Source of the DNA: Glycomyces sp. NRRL B-16210 | GTDB lineage: Bacteria > Actinomycetota > Actinomycetes > Mycobacteriales > Micromonosporaceae | Assembly (NCBI RefSeq): GCF_000719515.1 | Contig: NZ_JOGR01000016.1 | Location: 25,330-89,329, forward strand | Length of the DNA stretch: 64,000 bases | Direction of reading: 5' to 3' | Program-made: the position numbers and the translations under genes | The notes under the pieces: generated by a model | Database searches by the model: none | What the model saw: the letters and a program-made list of their open reading frames with translations, nothing else | What the model was told of the DNA's origin: nothing | In this document: positions 1-8,518 of the stretch, in pieces | Layout of the letters: each line of letters opens with the position of its first letter | Position numbering within the stretch: position 1 is the stretch's first letter

Positions 1-69
1 GCGCAGCGCGGTGCCGGGCGCCATGGTGGCCAGGGTCGCGCGCAGGCCCTCGTCCGGGATCGACGCCAC
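1..69 (-). CDS. disA: DNA integrity scanning protein DisA, N-terminal fragment
   Basis: Only the first 23 codons lie in the window; the gene runs off the left edge. The fragment starts at a GTG and reads MASIPDEGLRATLATMAPG, which matches the start of actinobacterial DisA, where the APGT-LRDG region leads into the diadenylate cyclase domain. A G-rich Shine-Dalgarno stretch lies about 7 nt before the start. DisA makes cyclic di-AMP and links it to DNA repair state. The assignment rests on a short N-terminal stretch recognised from the family, so it is probable rather than certain. Confidence 0.6.
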   Translation of the reverse strand, partial: MASIPDEGLRATLATMAPGTALR

Positions 70-295
70 GGGATACCCCCCAATGCTGGACTGTCCTCCG
101 GCGGTTCCCGCCGGTCGGTGAAATGACCTCGCGTCGGTGTCCAGTTATGGCTCGCAAGCCATGACCGGGCGGGGCGCCGGGTCGCCTCCAGTGTACGGAT
201 CAGTCGGGGGAGGCAGGGGGCGGCATTTGGGGCAAGCCGTGCAACTCGGAAGTCGACCTCGTCACGACTGGTGTCCCAGGCGTGCCGTCTGGTCC

Positions 296-889
296 TCAGA
301 GGCGGTCGACGACCTGGACGTGGCCGGGCGCGTACGAGGCCAGGCGCGCGAGGAGCTGCTGCGGTTCGAGCGCGAAGTCCTTGCAGCGCACCGCCAGGTC
401 GAATCCGGCGACGAGTCCCTCGGTGGCGCGGTTGGCCTCGCGCAGCACCGAGCGGCCGAGGAAGCCGGGCCGGTCGGAGCCGCCGCGCCCGAGGTAGACG
501 TCGGTGGCGAGCAGGAGGAAGGCGCTGCCGCGGCGGCGCGAGCCGACGTTGATCGCGGCGAGTTCCTCGACGTTGCTCCAGGGGATGAGGAGGCTCTTGC
601 CGAAGCCGGGCCGCACGCGCAGGCCGAAGTGGTTGACCATGAGCCTCGGGGGGCGCACGAGCGGGACGAGGAAGCAGACGGCGCCGATCACGGCGATGAC
701 GGTGAAGAAGCCGGGCAGGGCGGCGACCGGGTTGGGCTCGCCGGAGTCGAGGGTGCCCGGTTCGGTGCGCACGAGCCCGACGAGCGCGGCGATGACGGTC
801 GAGCAGGCCAGCGCGTAGAGCACGAGGGACGAGATCCGACGGGAGGGGGAGCTGGGCTCGACGACGATCCACTCAGAGCTTCTTCGCAC
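296..889 (-). CDS. Membrane protein with PH-like domain
   Basis: A 197-residue protein of unknown function. It has two hydrophobic segments (about residues 20-42 and 58-80), followed by a soluble part from about residue 80 whose pattern (NHFGLRVRPGFG, then IPWSNVEEL) is like the bacterial pleckstrin-homology domains often seen in actinobacterial membrane proteins. The GTG start is preceded by GGAGGTGAG at good spacing. It follows the alpha/beta hydrolase on the same strand but is separated from it by a large hairpin, so it probably has its own promoter. The domain call is by eye and tentative. Confidence 0.7.
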   Translation of the reverse strand: MRRSSEWIVVEPSSPSRRISSLVLYALACSTVIAALVGLVRTEPGTLDSGEPNPVAALPGFFTVIAVIGAVCFLVPLVRPPRLMVNHFGLRVRPGFGKSLLIPWSNVEELAAINVGSRRRGSAFLLLATDVYLGRGGSDRPGFLGRSVLREANRATEGLVAGFDLAVRCKDFALEPQQLLARLASYAPGHVQVVDRL

Positions 890-938
890 AGCTCACCTCC
901 GAGACGCAACTCTAGCGATGCGTATCGATCCGTGCCAC

Positions 939-993
939 GTGCGTCAGGGCCGCGGGTGCGGCCGGCCCGGCCGCACCCGCGGCCCTGACGCAC
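939..993 (-). terminator. Perfect 27-bp inverted repeat
   Basis: Two 27-nt arms (939-965 and 967-993) are exact reverse complements around a single central base. The structure begins 2 nt after the stop codon of the hydrolase at 996-1829, so it most likely ends that transcript. There is no T-tract, as is common for actinobacterial hairpin terminators. Confidence 0.8.
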
Positions 994-995
994 GT

Positions 996-1829
996 CTACG
1001 GCTGCCGAGCGAAGCGGCGGACGGCCTCGGCGAGGGCGCGCGGCCGGTCGATCGGGATGAGGGTGCCGCATTCGTCGAGCTCCACGAGTTCGGCGCCGGG
1101 GAGGAGTTCGGCGAGGCGGCGGCCGTGCTCAGGGGGCATCATCCGGTCCTGCCGGCCCCAGACGACGAGCGCCCGCCCCGGGTAGTCGGGGAGCCGCTCG
1201 GCGGCTTCGAGCATCGCTTCGCGCCGGGTGGCCTTGAGGTACTTGACGAGGTCGGCCCGCGCGGCGCGGTCGGAGCGCAGCGGCCGCAGCCAGGAGTCGG
1301 TGAGGTCGTCGGGGACGCCTTTGAAGGACATGACGGCGTAGCCGGTGCCCGGGATGCGGCGCATCGGGCGCGGGGTGAGCGCCAGGGCGATCGCGCGGAG
1401 GCCGCCGGGGATCTTCGCGGCGGTCGCGAGCAGCGTGCCGCCCGATTTCGGCGGGTAGTTGTCGAACGCCTCGCATCCGGCGATGACCATGCGGCCCACG
1501 CGTTCGGGGCGCTCGGCGACGAGCTGCTGGAGGCGCCCGGAGTCGTTCTCGACGAACACGGTGTCGCCGGGCAGGTCGAGTGCGTCGGCGAACTCGCCGA
1601 TCAGGAGCGCGGCGGTCCGCGGCGAGAAGTCGGCGTCGGGCCGCAGCGCGACGGCGTGGCTGCCGTAGGGCAGGGTCGGGGCGATGACGCGGTGGTCGGC
1701 GGCCAGGTCGGCGGCGACCTCCCGCCAGACGTTCGCCGACTGCAAGAGCCCGTGCAGCAGCAGGACGACGGGTCCCGAACCGGTGTCCTCATAGGACACC
1801 GGACCGAGGGAGAGCTCGACGACAGGCAT
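996..1829 (-). CDS. Alpha/beta hydrolase, dehalogenase-like nucleophile elbow
   Basis: A 277-residue alpha/beta-hydrolase fold protein. The N-terminal LLLHGLLQS is the usual HG oxyanion loop. The nucleophile elbow reads VENDSGRLQ, placing Asp where most hydrolases have Ser, as in the haloalkane dehalogenase-like branch (N-D-x-G). The late acid strand is seen in VVWGRQDRMMP. Where the family normally has a catalytic His in a C-x-H-x5-E/D-x-P context, this protein has ECGTLIPIDRP, with Thr at that place. It may therefore be a non-hydrolytic or altered member. The ATG start was chosen because similarity begins there; upstream in-frame sequence looks non-coding. Substrate unknown. Confidence 0.82.
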   Translation of the reverse strand: MPVVELSLGPVSYEDTGSGPVVLLLHGLLQSANVWREVAADLAADHRVIAPTLPYGSHAVALRPDADFSPRTAALLIGEFADALDLPGDTVFVENDSGRLQQLVAERPERVGRMVIAGCEAFDNYPPKSGGTLLATAAKIPGGLRAIALALTPRPMRRIPGTGYAVMSFKGVPDDLTDSWLRPLRSDRAARADLVKYLKATRREAMLEAAERLPDYPGRALVVWGRQDRMMPPEHGRRLAELLPGAELVELDECGTLIPIDRPRALAEAVRRFARQP

Positions 1830-1969
1830 TGTGGACCTTTCCGGATCGATCTCGTCGCCGCTCCGAAGCGAATCCGCTTGAGCGGCATGCGACTCGACTG
1901 TAACTCCCGATCCCGCCGGAGGCGGCGACCCGATTGCGCGAACCGTGCGGTCTCGCTCACCGGCGGCCC

Positions 1970-3130
1970 TCAGCACGGGCGATCGGACCTGTCGGCCTCC
2001 AGGATCCGGGCGGCGACGTCCTTGACCGGCTCGGCGTCCGCGAAGCGCTCGGCGAGCAACCGCGCGCCGATCGCGTTCCAGGGCTTGAACTTCGAGCGCT
2101 TCGACTTGAAGCCGACGACCGTGCCGAGCACGCGGCCGGTGGCCGCGTCCGACACCCGCACCCGCTGCGTGCCGATGACCACCGCGAAGTCCAGGAACCG
2201 CCCGGCGACCTTGCGCCGGACGGGCCTCGCCGTCGGCGCCGGGTCCAGGACGCTTCCGGACGCGAACGCGAAGATGCCCAGCACGATCGCGGTGAGCACC
2301 AGGACCGGGTACACCCACGCGCGCGGATCGAGGTCCTCCCCGGGCGTGCTCGTCATGTCCCTGGACCAGAACGAGCCCACCCCGATCGCCGACCCGATCA
2401 CGACCGTGACGAGCGCGGGGAAGTGCGGCCGCGTCAGCAGCAGGTCCGCGGCGGACTGGACCGGGTTCCGGCGCAGCAGCCACCGCACCATCAGCCGCAG
2501 GCGCCGCACCCGCTGCACGGCGGGAAGCGTGAGCAGCAGCCCCGCCAGCAGGAACACCAGCGCCAGCCCGAGGCACCACCAGCGCGGCGACTGCCAGGCC
2601 GGGCACGCCTGGCCGCAGCTGTACCGCCACGAGCTGTCGAGCAGGTCCGCCATCAGGCTGACGACCACCGCCGGGCCGACCGCGGCCACCGCCCACCGGG
2701 TGGTCCGCGCGCTCGACTGCGTCAGGTCGTGCGTGGCCATGGCGAGGTTCAGCGCGTAGAACAGCGACAGCACCGCCGGGCCGAGCACCGTGCCGCACAG
2801 GGAGAGGCCGAGCAGGACCCGGCCGGGGGTGTCGGAGTTCCCGGCGAGCCTCGCGTACAGGAACGCGCAGATGACCAAGGCGCACATGGCGTAGAAAAGC
2901 GTCTTGACGACCGAGGTGGGGTCGATGTGCCGGTAGCGGGTGGCCGACCGGCCGTGCCCTTTGGGGCGGTGCTGCTGGCGCTCCAGGTACAGCACGAGCC
3001 CGGTGAAGGCGAAACCGGCCAGGACCGCCGCGAGCGAGCCGTACATCTGCGCGGCCGGGCCCGACTCCGACAGCGACACGGTCTGCGCGGCGAGGGTGGA
3101 TCCTGTCGGCGGGCCCGGGTACGAGTGCAT
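1970..3130 (-). CDS. Polytopic membrane protein of unknown function
   Basis: A 386-residue protein with about seven hydrophobic helices between residues 30 and 290, then a basic cytoplasmic C-terminal part of about 90 residues (GRVLGTVVGFKSKRSKFKPW is the most distinctive stretch). I do not recognise a family. The ATG at 3130 is preceded by GGAGCG at 7-nt spacing; an in-frame start further upstream lacks a ribosome binding site. It stands alone between a hydrolase gene on the same strand and a divergent gene at 3566. Confidence 0.75.
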   Translation of the reverse strand: MHSYPGPPTGSTLAAQTVSLSESGPAAQMYGSLAAVLAGFAFTGLVLYLERQQHRPKGHGRSATRYRHIDPTSVVKTLFYAMCALVICAFLYARLAGNSDTPGRVLLGLSLCGTVLGPAVLSLFYALNLAMATHDLTQSSARTTRWAVAAVGPAVVVSLMADLLDSSWRYSCGQACPAWQSPRWWCLGLALVFLLAGLLLTLPAVQRVRRLRLMVRWLLRRNPVQSAADLLLTRPHFPALVTVVIGSAIGVGSFWSRDMTSTPGEDLDPRAWVYPVLVLTAIVLGIFAFASGSVLDPAPTARPVRRKVAGRFLDFAVVIGTQRVRVSDAATGRVLGTVVGFKSKRSKFKPWNAIGARLLAERFADAEPVKDVAARILEADRSDRPC

Positions 3131-3565
3131 GGGACGCTCCTTGACCTCACGGCTCCCGCAACCGGGTTCGACCAGCACCGCCGAGGATCACCGGCCGGGC
3201 ATGGGCGGCGCGTGATCGGGTTCGGGGCGGTCGAGCCGGATCGAAGCGGTTCGGCTGCATGGGAAGAGGGGCATCAGGCTAACCGTCCCGTGCCACCCGC
3301 GGCGCCCCGTTCATCCGTACGTGGCGGGCATGTCCGCCGACCGCAGCCTCGGCGACAGCGGTCGGCACACGCGGTTTCGCTATGTCGGCGGCGGTCTCTC
3401 GCCGCGGCGACTGTTCGACCTCCTGACAGCCGGTTCGCTACGCCTGGGGCGCTTTGACCTCCCCGGGAGCTGTGCCTTCGCTTGCGGTCGCCGACTAGGG
3501 TGGGATGGCCTACGTCACTTTCCATGGCGAGTTGCCGCCCGGACCACCACGGAATCGGAGTGCAG
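3131..3565. other. Divergent intergenic region
   Basis: No convincing gene is seen here. It separates two divergently transcribed membrane-protein genes and must hold both promoters. A TAGGGT box at 3496-3501 is a plausible minus-10 for the right-hand gene. Open frames in this stretch have no codon bias or ribosome binding sites. Confidence 0.5.
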
Positions 3566-5191
3566 ATGTCGACTTCTCCCGCCCCCCAAGAGATCCCGCC
3601 ACCGCAGCCGCCCCAGCCTCCTCAGCCGCCGACCGGCGGCGGCCGCGCGCTCTTCGGCTGGCTCCTGCTCATCGTCCCGCTCGTCGCACTGGTCTACGCC
3701 TACGTGCTGCCCACGCTCCGAGCGATCGACGAAAGCACGAGATCCGGAAGCGGCTTCGGGGCCGAAGGCGCGCCCGTCGGCGGCGAGAACTACTCGAAGC
3801 TCTTCGGCGACCAGGCCTTCCTCGAAGGCGTGCTCACCTACGGACTGGTCGCCCTCGGCTCGGCCCTCAGCGGCGCGGTCGTCGCCTTCCTCGTCGCCTG
3901 GTGCGTCCACCTCGCCGGACGCGGCGTGCGCCTCGCCGGCCGGATCATCGCGGTCCTGGCCGCCCTCTCCTTCGCCCCCCTCGCCTGGACCGTCGCTCTC
4001 AAGGCCGACGAGTTCGAGCGGTTCACCGAACCCGGCTCGCAGATGGCCGAAGCGGTCTCCCTGTCCTCCTGGGTCGCGATCGCCTCGGGCACCGTCTTCG
4101 GCATCGGCCTCCTGGTCGGCCTCGCGGCCTTCCGCGGCGGCGCCGACACCGGCAGACGCGTCGGCACCGTTCTGGCAGCCGCCGGCCTGACCGGCCTCGC
4201 GATCCTCGCCGCGGGCCTCCAGGCCTACACCTTCAGCGCCCTGACGGGCCTGCGGCCGACCAGCCCGCTCGCCCACGTCTACGGCATCAGCTTCCGCAAT
4301 GCCGACTTCGGCCTCGGACAGGCCGCCTCGGTCGCGGTGCTCGTCCCCTTGGCGCTCTTGGGACTCGCCGCCGCGTTCCTGGTCATCGGCGCGCGAGTGC
4401 GCATCGACATCGCACCCGGACCCGAGCAGCCGCGCCCGTTCCGCGCCGGCCCCGGGATCGGCGCGATCGTGCTCCTCGCACTGTTCGCGACCGGGACGCT
4501 CATGACCCTGTGGCCGTGGCTCTCCCGGATCGGCGACGGCTCGGCCGAACCGTACGAGTCCGGCACCGTCCTGTCGAACACGTGGGGAACCGCGCTGGTG
4601 ACCACCGGGATCGGGTTCGCGGCGGCGCTGGCCGGCGCCATCGCGATCGGGACGCTCCGGCCCCTCGGCGACAAGTCCCTGTGGCTGCTGCTGCCGTTCG
4701 CCCCTTGGCTTTTCGTCGGCTCCGGCCCGCTGGCCCTGTCGAACTACATGGGCCTGCGCGACGCGGAGGACTACGGGACGTACATGAGCCTGGCCCCGCG
4801 CGCGTGGATCGCCGTTCCCGCGCTGTTCCTGCTCACCGCCCTGTTCTGGGGCCTGGAGAACCGCCGCCGCGCCATGCTCAACGAGGGCTGGTCGCCCGGG
4901 GCCGCCGGCGCCACGCTGTTCCGCGCGGGCTGGCCGCTGGCCGCCCTGGTCGGCCTGGCCGTGCTGGTCGCCAACGGCCAGGACTCGTACTGGCAGTCGC
5001 TGACCGGCCTGCCGGACCAGCCGAACGCCTGGGTCGCGATGGTCTCGAACCTGACGAGCCTCATGAACTTCGACGCCGGCTTCGGCGTGGGCGTCGGCTA
5101 CCCGGTGGCGATCTTCCTCCCCCTCGCCGTGGCCGCCGTGGCCGCCGCGATCTGGTACCTGCCGCGAGTCGCCATCCACATCGGAAAGTAA
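3566..5191 (+). CDS. Membrane protein resembling two fused, degenerate sugar-ABC permeases
   Basis: A 541-residue protein with a Pro-rich cytoplasmic N-terminus (residues 3-25) and about 12 hydrophobic segments. Residues 30-260 follow the pattern of MalF-type permeases (a first helix with PTLRAIDES, then ENYSKLF, then the core). Residues about 300-540 look like a MalG-type permease, including a WQSLT segment after a loop (GWSPGAAGATLFRAGWPLA) that sits where the EAA motif should be but lacks its EAA--DGA residues. No ATPase or binding protein gene is adjacent. Either a remote or degenerate transporter, or a membrane protein derived from one. Start: ATG with GGAG 5 nt upstream. Confidence 0.72.
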   Translation: MSTSPAPQEIPPPQPPQPPQPPTGGGRALFGWLLLIVPLVALVYAYVLPTLRAIDESTRSGSGFGAEGAPVGGENYSKLFGDQAFLEGVLTYGLVALGSALSGAVVAFLVAWCVHLAGRGVRLAGRIIAVLAALSFAPLAWTVALKADEFERFTEPGSQMAEAVSLSSWVAIASGTVFGIGLLVGLAAFRGGADTGRRVGTVLAAAGLTGLAILAAGLQAYTFSALTGLRPTSPLAHVYGISFRNADFGLGQAASVAVLVPLALLGLAAAFLVIGARVRIDIAPGPEQPRPFRAGPGIGAIVLLALFATGTLMTLWPWLSRIGDGSAEPYESGTVLSNTWGTALVTTGIGFAAALAGAIAIGTLRPLGDKSLWLLLPFAPWLFVGSGPLALSNYMGLRDAEDYGTYMSLAPRAWIAVPALFLLTALFWGLENRRRAMLNEGWSPGAAGATLFRAGWPLAALVGLAVLVANGQDSYWQSLTGLPDQPNAWVAMVSNLTSLMNFDAGFGVGVGYPVAIFLPLAVAAVAAAIWYLPRVAIHIGK

Positions 5192-5230
5192 TCGCAGGCC
5201 GGAACCCGGGTTCCGGCAGACAGGACGACA

Positions 5231-5264
5231 CGGGACGGCCCTCGTCGACACGGGGGCCGTCCCG
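5231..5264 (+). terminator. Hairpin terminator after the permease-like gene
   Basis: An 11-bp perfect stem (5231-5241 with 5254-5264) around a 12-nt loop lies 40 nt after the stop codon. Confidence 0.7.
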
Positions 5265-5411
5265 GTCCGCGCCAAACGCCGGTCCATCCCCGTGAAACCG
5301 AAGTGGACGACCCCGAAATGTGTTTGGGTGAGCACATTGCGCTTTTCAGCGCTGCCGACGACTTGCCCGATCAGCGAACACACTGCCTCACGGCAGAAAC
5401 GGAGTCATCCA

Positions 5412-6479
5412 ATGACGGCACGGCAACGGACCTCGCGGCTGCGCATGCGCGCGTTCATGATCGCCATTCCAGCGGCCGTAGGCCTCGTCGCGGGCCTGAT
5501 GATGTGGCACCCGAGCGGCGCCTACGCGCAGAGCGCCCCGGTCGGATTGGGAACGGCCGCCGACTTCTCGGTCCTGGCGGGCTCGACCGTCACCAACACC
5601 GGAGACACCTTCCTCGAACAGAACCTCGGCGTGCACCCCGGCAGCACCGCCCCGGGCTTCCCGCCCGGCGAGGTCGGCGGCGCGATCCACCTCGCGGACG
5701 CGGTCGCCGAACAGGCGAAACTCGACCTCACCACCGCCTACAACGATGCGGCGGGACGCACCCCGTTCGTCTCCCTGCCCGCCGAACTCGGCGGATCGAC
5801 CCTGACACCCGGCATCTACCGGATCGCCGCGGCGCAACTTACCGGCCAACTGACACTCGACCTCCAGGAGAACCCGGAGGCCGTCTTCATCTTCCAGATC
5901 GACTCGACGCTCATCACCGCCTCGAACAGCAGCGTCATCTTCATCAACGGCTCCTCGCCGTGCAACGTCTACTGGCAGGTCGGCAGCTCGGCGACGCTCG
6001 GCACCGGATCGGACTTCATCGGGAACATCATGGCCTCGACCGCGATCACCATGAACACCGGCGCGACCCTCGAAGGCCGCGCGCTCGCGCAGACCGCCGC
6101 GGTGACGCTCGACGACAACACCATCACCGAACCGGAGTGCGCACCCGACGTGCCCCCGTCCCCGACCACGGACGCTCCTACGGACGGGCCCACCACCGAC
6201 GGCCCGCCGACGGACGGCCCCACCGGCGGCCCGACCACGAACGGGCCCGGAGGCCCGACCTCCGGCGGTCCCTCCAACGGAGGCCCGGGCGACGGGAACG
6301 GTTCGGACGGGAACGGTTCGGACGGGAACGGTTCGGACTCCGGCTTCAAGCCGGGAGCCGGACTGGCGGCCACCGGCGGCGGGGCGTGGCCGGTCATCGT
6401 GACCGCGGGACTCGCGCTGGCCGCGGTCGGCGGCCTGTTCGTGCTCCTCGCCTGGCGCAGAGCCCGACTGGAGAGTTAG
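5412..6479 (+). CDS. Ice-binding-like (DUF3494) protein with LAxTG cell-wall sorting signal
   Basis: A 355-residue exported protein. Residues 1-40 form a signal peptide ending near GAYAQS. Residues about 43-250 match the DUF3494/ice-binding fold: GTAADFSVLAGSTVTNTG at the start, then the LTPGIY, VFIFQ and GRALAQTAAVTLD segments typical of the family. This fold includes antifreeze adhesins but also many proteins without ice-binding activity. A Gly/Pro/Asp-rich stalk follows, then LAATG, a membrane helix and the basic tail RRARLES: a class E sortase signal. So it is probably anchored to peptidoglycan. GGAG precedes the ATG. It ends tail to tail with the next gene, with a 4-nt overlap. Confidence 0.88.
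   Translation: MTARQRTSRLRMRAFMIAIPAAVGLVAGLMMWHPSGAYAQSAPVGLGTAADFSVLAGSTVTNTGDTFLEQNLGVHPGSTAPGFPPGEVGGAIHLADAVAEQAKLDLTTAYNDAAGRTPFVSLPAELGGSTLTPGIYRIAAAQLTGQLTLDLQENPEAVFIFQIDSTLITASNSSVIFINGSSPCNVYWQVGSSATLGTGSDFIGNIMASTAITMNTGATLEGRALAQTAAVTLDDNTITEPECAPDVPPSPTTDAPTDGPTTDGPPTDGPTGGPTTNGPGGPTSGGPSNGGPGDGNGSDGNGSDGNGSDSGFKPGAGLAATGGGAWPVIVTAGLALAAVGGLFVLLAWRRARLES
6291..6335 (+). repeat. Three exact 15-bp direct repeats in the stalk
   Basis: Three identical units (GACGGGAACGGTTCG) encode DGNGS three times in the linker between the ice-binding-like domain and the sorting signal. Copy number of such in-frame repeats can change by slippage. Confidence 0.9.
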
Positions 6480-6910
6480 CCGAGGGCAGCCGGCCCGCTC
6501 GTGAGCGGACCGGCTGCCCGTTCGGGACTCCTGGAAGGGACCGATGCTGGACCGCTCGATAACGTTGCGGCCCTGGACAGTTCGGCCTTGACCTCGTGGG
6601 CGTCCCGCTGCATGTGGTACCGGAAGTGGACGTTCGATCCGGTGAAGGGCGTCTCGGGATCGACCAGGAAGAGCCGGTCCTGGATCTGGCGGGCCTCGAC
6701 GGCGACCGTCGCCCCGTCGACCTCGACGCTCCAGGTCGTGTTCGATCCGAGGCTGAATTCAAGGGCGATCAACGCGATCGCCTCGCCGAGCGTGACCACT
6801 TGCGGCAGTAGAATAGTCGTGGCGTGACTGTCGACATCGTCGCCCATGGAGACCGAGTCGCGGTCGGCGGCGACACTGATGAAACCGCCGTCCGCGGAGG
6901 CATCGGACAT
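6476..6910 (-). CDS. Hypothetical small protein
   Basis: A 144-residue protein of no family I recognise. The N-terminus is acidic (MSDASADGG); the middle (residues 30-110) has alternating hydrophobic residues suggesting a beta-rich fold; the C-terminus is Ser/Pro/Ala-rich. The ATG at 6910 has a strong AGGAG at 8-nt spacing. Its last codons read through the hairpin that lies just after the ice-binding-like gene on the other strand, and the two stop codons overlap. Possible secretion or signalling role cannot be judged. Confidence 0.6.
   Translation of the reverse strand: MSDASADGGFISVAADRDSVSMGDDVDSHATTILLPQVVTLGEAIALIALEFSLGSNTTWSVEVDGATVAVEARQIQDRLFLVDPETPFTGSNVHFRYHMQRDAHEVKAELSRAATLSSGPASVPSRSPERAAGPLTSGPAALG
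6484..6519 (+). terminator. Hairpin terminator of the ice-binding-like gene
   Basis: A 10-bp stem (6484-6493 with 6510-6519) encloses an inner CGCTC/GAGCG stem. It lies 5 nt after the stop codon on the plus strand, within the last codons of the minus-strand gene. Confidence 0.75.
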
Positions 6911-7061
6911 AGAGGGCTCCTTCCAGAGAGAACTCGCCCGCAGGCTACCGCGACAACGCCGAGCCCGCAGCCCGCGCGGCTTTCCGCCCGAACGACCCAC
7001 CACCGAAATCGCTGCACCGCAACGCAATCCCACCTGCAGGCAGCGGTTCCTGAGACGGCGA

Positions 7062-7090
7062 AGCGGGCCCCGGCTCTGCCGGGGCCCGCT
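7062..7090 (-). terminator. Hairpin terminator of purA
   Basis: A perfect 12-bp GC stem (7062-7073 with 7079-7090) with a 5-nt loop lies 15 nt beyond the purA stop codon. Confidence 0.85.
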
Positions 7091-7105
7091 GCTTTGCTTG
7101 TGCTG

Positions 7106-8392
7106 TCAGATCATCGGGTGGCGGATGATGTTCTCTTCGCGTCCCGGGCCCACGCCCACGACGCTCACCCTTGCGCCGCAGAGCTCTTCGAGGCGCTCGA
7201 TGTACGACTGGGCCGCGGCGGGAAGCTCGTCGAACTTGCGGCAGTGGCGCACGTCCTCGAACCAGCCGTCGTGGTACTCGTAGATCGGCTTCGCATGGTG
7301 CACACCGGTCTGCGTCATGGGCATCTCCTCCACGCGCTCACCGTCCACTTCGTACGCGACGCAGATCGGGACCCGCTCGAGCTCGGAGAGCACGTCCAGT
7401 TTGGTCACGAACAGGTCGGTGATCCCGTTGACGCGCACCGCGTACCGGCCCAGCACCGCGTCGAACCAGCCGCAGCGGCGGCGGCGGCCGGTGGTCACGC
7501 CGTACTCCCCGCCCTTCTTGAGCAGGAACTCGCCGAACTCGTCGAACAGCTCGGTCGGGAACGGACCGGAGCCGACGCGGGTCGTGTAGGCCTTGATGAT
7601 GCCGATCGAGGTGGTGATCTTGTTCGGCGCGATGCCGGTGCCCACGCACGCCCCGCCCGTGGTCGGGTTCGAGGAGGTCACGAACGGGTAGGTGCCGTGG
7701 TCCACGTCGAGCATGGTCGCCTGCGCGCCTTCGAGGAGCACGTTCTTGCCCGCGTCGAGCGCCTGGTTCAGCAGCAGGCGGGTGTCGGCGATGTACGGCT
7801 TCAGCCGCTCGGCGTAGGCCAGGTACTCCTCGACCACCGCGGCCGGGTCGATCGCCTTGCGGTTGTAGACCTTCACGAGGATCTGGTTCTTCTCGCGGAG
7901 GATCTGCTCCAGCTTGATGGAGAGGATCTTCGGGTCGAGCAGGTCCTGCACGCGGATGCCCTGGCGCGCGACCTTGTCTGCGTAGGCCGGGCCGATGCCG
8001 CGGCCGGTGGTGCCGATGCGCGCGCCGCCCAGGTACCGCTCGACCACGCGGTCGAGGGCCCGGTGGTGGGGCATGATGAGGTGCGCGTCCGCCGAGAGCT
8101 TCAGGTTCGAGACGTCCACGCCGCCGGTGGTCAGCTCGTCGAGCTCGGCGATGAGGAACTTCGGGTCCACGACCACGCCGTTGGCGATCACCGGGACCAC
8201 GCCCGGGGTCAGGATGCCCACCGGGACGAGGTGGATGGCGTACTTGGTGCCGTCCGGCGTCACCACGGTGTGGCCCGCGTTGTTGCCGCCCTGGTAGCGC
8301 ACGACGTAGTCCATCTCGGCGCCGAGCAGGTCGGTGACCTTCCCCTTGCCCTCGTCGCCCCACTGCGTTCCGACGACCGCGATCGCTGGCAT
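7106..8392 (-). CDS. purA: Adenylosuccinate synthetase
   Basis: Joins IMP and aspartate using GTP to give adenylosuccinate, the first committed step to AMP. The 428-residue protein has normal family length. The N-terminal loop QWGDEGKGKV (about residues 10-19) with its catalytic Asp, and NNAGHT with the partner His, are both present. The ATG is preceded by GGGAGGATGGGCAG. A TAGGCT minus-10 box for this gene can be placed at 8436-8441, about 40 nt before the start. A strong hairpin ends the transcript. The gene is divergent from a lipid-kinase-like gene, a pairing I associate with other actinobacteria. Confidence 0.98.
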   Translation of the reverse strand: MPAIAVVGTQWGDEGKGKVTDLLGAEMDYVVRYQGGNNAGHTVVTPDGTKYAIHLVPVGILTPGVVPVIANGVVVDPKFLIAELDELTTGGVDVSNLKLSADAHLIMPHHRALDRVVERYLGGARIGTTGRGIGPAYADKVARQGIRVQDLLDPKILSIKLEQILREKNQILVKVYNRKAIDPAAVVEEYLAYAERLKPYIADTRLLLNQALDAGKNVLLEGAQATMLDVDHGTYPFVTSSNPTTGGACVGTGIAPNKITTSIGIIKAYTTRVGSGPFPTELFDEFGEFLLKKGGEYGVTTGRRRRCGWFDAVLGRYAVRVNGITDLFVTKLDVLSELERVPICVAYEVDGERVEEMPMTQTGVHHAKPIYEYHDGWFEDVRHCRKFDELPAAAQSYIERLEELCGARVSVVGVGPGREENIIRHPMI

Positions 8393-8518
8393 CTGCCCAT
8401 CCTCCCGGGAAGTTGATCACCCGATTACCTGGTAAGCCTACTTGCATTCATTTATCCGGGGTCTCAGCAGGGCTGAGCACTATGAATCGGGTCCCCGTCA
8501 CACCGTAGGGTGGCGGGC

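Noticed and set aside
1830..2885. Long minus-strand frame joined to the hydrolase gene
   Set aside because: It is the antisense-phase shadow of the membrane protein at 1970-3130; only the part from 1829 down has family similarity.
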